Source of the DNA: Glycomyces tenuis DSM 44171
Lineage (GTDB): Bacteria > Actinomycetota > Actinomycetes > Mycobacteriales > Micromonosporaceae
Length of the DNA: 64,000 nt
NCBI RefSeq assembly: GCF_000427885.1
Contig: NZ_ATYW01000003.1
Location: forward strand, 124,001 to 188,000
Reading direction: 5' to 3'
The notes beneath the pieces were generated by a model. It was not told where the DNA came from. It did not search any database and saw only the letters and a program-made list of their open reading frames with translations. The position numbers were made by a program, and so were the translations under genes. How positions within the stretch are numbered: the first letter of the stretch is position 1; each line of letters begins with the position of its first letter. This document shows, piece by piece, positions 62,683 through 64,000 of the stretch.

Positions 62683-63603
62683 CTACTCCGCGCTCTCCCG
62701 CCGCAGGTCCGGCTCCAGGTAGATCCTCGTCGCGATCGGCACGGCCGCGCGGATACGGTCCTCGGCGGCGTTGATCTCGGCGGCGATCTGCTCGCCGCTC
62801 TCGGAGTTCTGCACGCCGATCTTCGCGGCCACCAGCAGCTCGTCGGGCCCGATGTGCAGCGTCTTGAGGTGGATGATGTCGGTGATCTCCTCGCCTTCGA
62901 GGATTGCGGCCTCGATCGCCTTGATGTGCTCCAAGGTGGCCGACTCGCCGAGGAGCAGGCTCTTGGTCTCGATGGCCAGCACGACCGCGATCACGACGAG
63001 CAGCACGCCGATGACGATGGTGCCGAGGGCGTCGAAGATCGGCTCGCCGGTGATGACGGCCAGGCCCACGCCGAGCAGCGCCGCGATCAGGCCGACGAGC
63101 GCGCCGATGTCCTCCAGCAGGACCACGGGCAGCTCGGGCGACTTCGCGCCGCGCACGAACTGGACCCACGACTTCCGCCCGCGCACCGCGTTCGACTCCT
63201 GGACGGCCGTGCGCAGCGAGAAGATCTCCAGGACGATCGCGATGACGAGCACGACGATCGCGACCATCGGCGACTCGAGTTCGTGCGGATCGGACAGCTT
63301 GTGGTAGCCCTCGTAGAGCGCGTACAGGCCGCCGACGCTGAACAGCACGATCGCGACGATGAAGGAGTAGATGTACCGCTCGCGCCCGTACCCGAACGGG
63401 TGGGCTGGGCTCGCCTCGCGCTTGGCCCGCTTGCCGCCGAGCAGCAGCAGCCCCTGGTTGGAGGCGTCGGCCACCGAGTGGACGCCCTCGGCCAGCATCG
63501 ACGCCGAGCCGGTGATCCCGGCGGCGACGAATTTGCTGATCGCGATGCCCGTGTTCGCCAAGAGGGCCGCCATGACCGCCTTGGTGCCGCCTTCTGTCGC
63601 CAT
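62683..63603 (-). CDS. Cation diffusion facilitator (CDF) transporter
   Basis: The 306-residue protein has six membrane segments and the CDF pattern: TGSASMLAEGVHSVADASNQ with the HxxxD metal pair in TM2 and PVVLLEDIGALVGLIAALL in TM5, where ED replaces the usual HxxxD or DxxxD. A cytoplasmic C-terminal domain follows (ILEGEEITDIIHLKTLHIGP). It should export a divalent metal such as Zn2+ or Mn2+ in exchange for H+; the altered TM5 site leaves the metal open. ATG 63603 has GAAAGGA 11 nt upstream. Confidence 0.85.
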   Translation of the reverse strand: MATEGGTKAVMAALLANTGIAISKFVAAGITGSASMLAEGVHSVADASNQGLLLLGGKRAKREASPAHPFGYGRERYIYSFIVAIVLFSVGGLYALYEGYHKLSDPHELESPMVAIVVLVIAIVLEIFSLRTAVQESNAVRGRKSWVQFVRGAKSPELPVVLLEDIGALVGLIAALLGVGLAVITGEPIFDALGTIVIGVLLVVIAVVLAIETKSLLLGESATLEHIKAIEAAILEGEEITDIIHLKTLHIGPDELLVAAKIGVQNSESGEQIAAEINAAEDRIRAAVPIATRIYLEPDLRRESAE

Positions 63604-63954
63604 GTGCTCGCCATTCCTTTCGTCGGGGTGCGAGAACGAGTGTGGCATGACCTCGCCACACGCCTGCGACGAGTCCGCGCCGGGCCGCCTGGCGGGACGG
63701 CCGCGACCGGGCCGGGAACCGGGCCGCGGTGCTAATCTCGAAGGAGCGGCCACGCCCCGGGTGCTTCGGCGTCCGGACAGGGCGACGGCCCTGCGCACCG
63801 CCAGGGGACGGGCGACGTCCGTCCCGGCCGAGGCGAACTCGGCCCCTGCGCAGACCCCGCCCGCGTCGCCGCCGCACGGACCGAGTGGTGGACCGGTTCC
63901 GGCATAGAAGACCCAGCCGGGTCGTGCCGAGAACCGAGACCGAAAGGCCGTGCC
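63604..63954. other. Divergent intergenic region at the right edge
   Basis: These 351 bp show no gene with a credible start, ribosome site and domain. The region is C/G-rich with no hairpin worth naming. It presumably holds promoters for the CDF gene and for the gene beginning at 63955. Confidence 0.35.
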
Positions 63955-64000
63955 GTGACCGTCCTCGAACGCGTCCGCCCCACCCACTCCACCGTCCAGC
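63955..64000 (+). CDS. Start of an unidentified gene, cut by the window end
   Basis: GTG at 63955 has GAAAGG 8 nt upstream and opens a GC3-rich frame encoding VTVLERVRPTHSTVQ to the window edge. Too short to assign. Confidence 0.4.
   Translation, partial: MTVLERVRPTHSTVQ

Overview
This 64 kb window is chromosomal DNA from a very GC-rich actinobacterium. Three things support that placement: almost every gene uses C or G in the third codon position, the cell-wall and division genes include SepF, YggT, DivIVA/Wag31 and an FtsQ-FtsZ pair, and the histidine operon carries PriA-type HisA. DNR-type meso-diaminopimelate MurE and DtxR/IdeR-like iron boxes fit the same group. A Glycomycetales/Micromonosporales-like host is my guess and cannot be proven from the window. 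No rRNA, tRNA, prophage or CRISPR array was seen. Many start codons lie 6-7 nt after a TANNNT hexamer with no Shine-Dalgarno sequence, which suggests that leaderless transcription is common here.

Layout. 1-12.3 kb is accessory and housekeeping DNA: two TetR regulators with clear palindromic operators, a cytochrome P450 divergent from a flavin monooxygenase coupled to a catalytically degenerate alpha/beta-hydrolase, an esterase, a PlsC acyltransferase, a Crp-like regulator, RNase AS and a phosphofructokinase with the residues of the pyrophosphate-dependent class. 12.4-24.3 kb holds an FchA-FolD folate pair in which FolD lacks the cyclohydrolase lysine, class II DAHP synthase, a luciferase-family oxidoreductase, an Rrf2 regulator with a cupin gene, small membrane proteins, a 199-bp MITE-like element at the end of an L,D-transpeptidase gene, and a coiled-coil M15-like hydrolase.

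25.1-42.4 kb is the division and cell-wall (dcw) cluster: murE-murF-mraY-murD-ftsW-murG-murC, then a terminator and three unrelated genes (lipoprotein, Uma2-like nuclease, siderophore-interacting protein), then ftsQ-ftsZ-yggS-sepF-yggT-divIVA. The usual upstream genes (mraZ, rsmH, ftsL, ftsI) are absent. Between murG and murC lies the most unusual feature of the window: four tandem 11-12-codon ORFs, each starting in an ATGA overlap with the previous stop. They are 32-35-bp repeat copies of the murG 3' end and keep a TLKAV/M peptide core despite synonymous changes.

42.5-64 kb holds a DksA/TraR-like protein with a lysine-rich tail preceded by a coupled 37-aa ORF, lspA-rluD, a MinD/ParA-like ATPase, the hisD-C-B-(small membrane protein)-H-A operon, a RidA gene whose 3' end has become a 34-bp tandem repeat, an isobutyryl-CoA-mutase-like large subunit behind a TetR-type palindrome, a SigB/F-family sigma factor with foreign codon usage facing an anti-sigma/STAS gene pair, an iron-siderophore ABC importer under an IdeR-like box, a small excisionase-like HTH protein, an Smr-like protein and a cation-diffusion facilitator. 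The iron box over the importer and the one over the siderophore-interacting protein imply one iron regulon: import by FecB/CD/E-like proteins, then reductive release in the cytoplasm.
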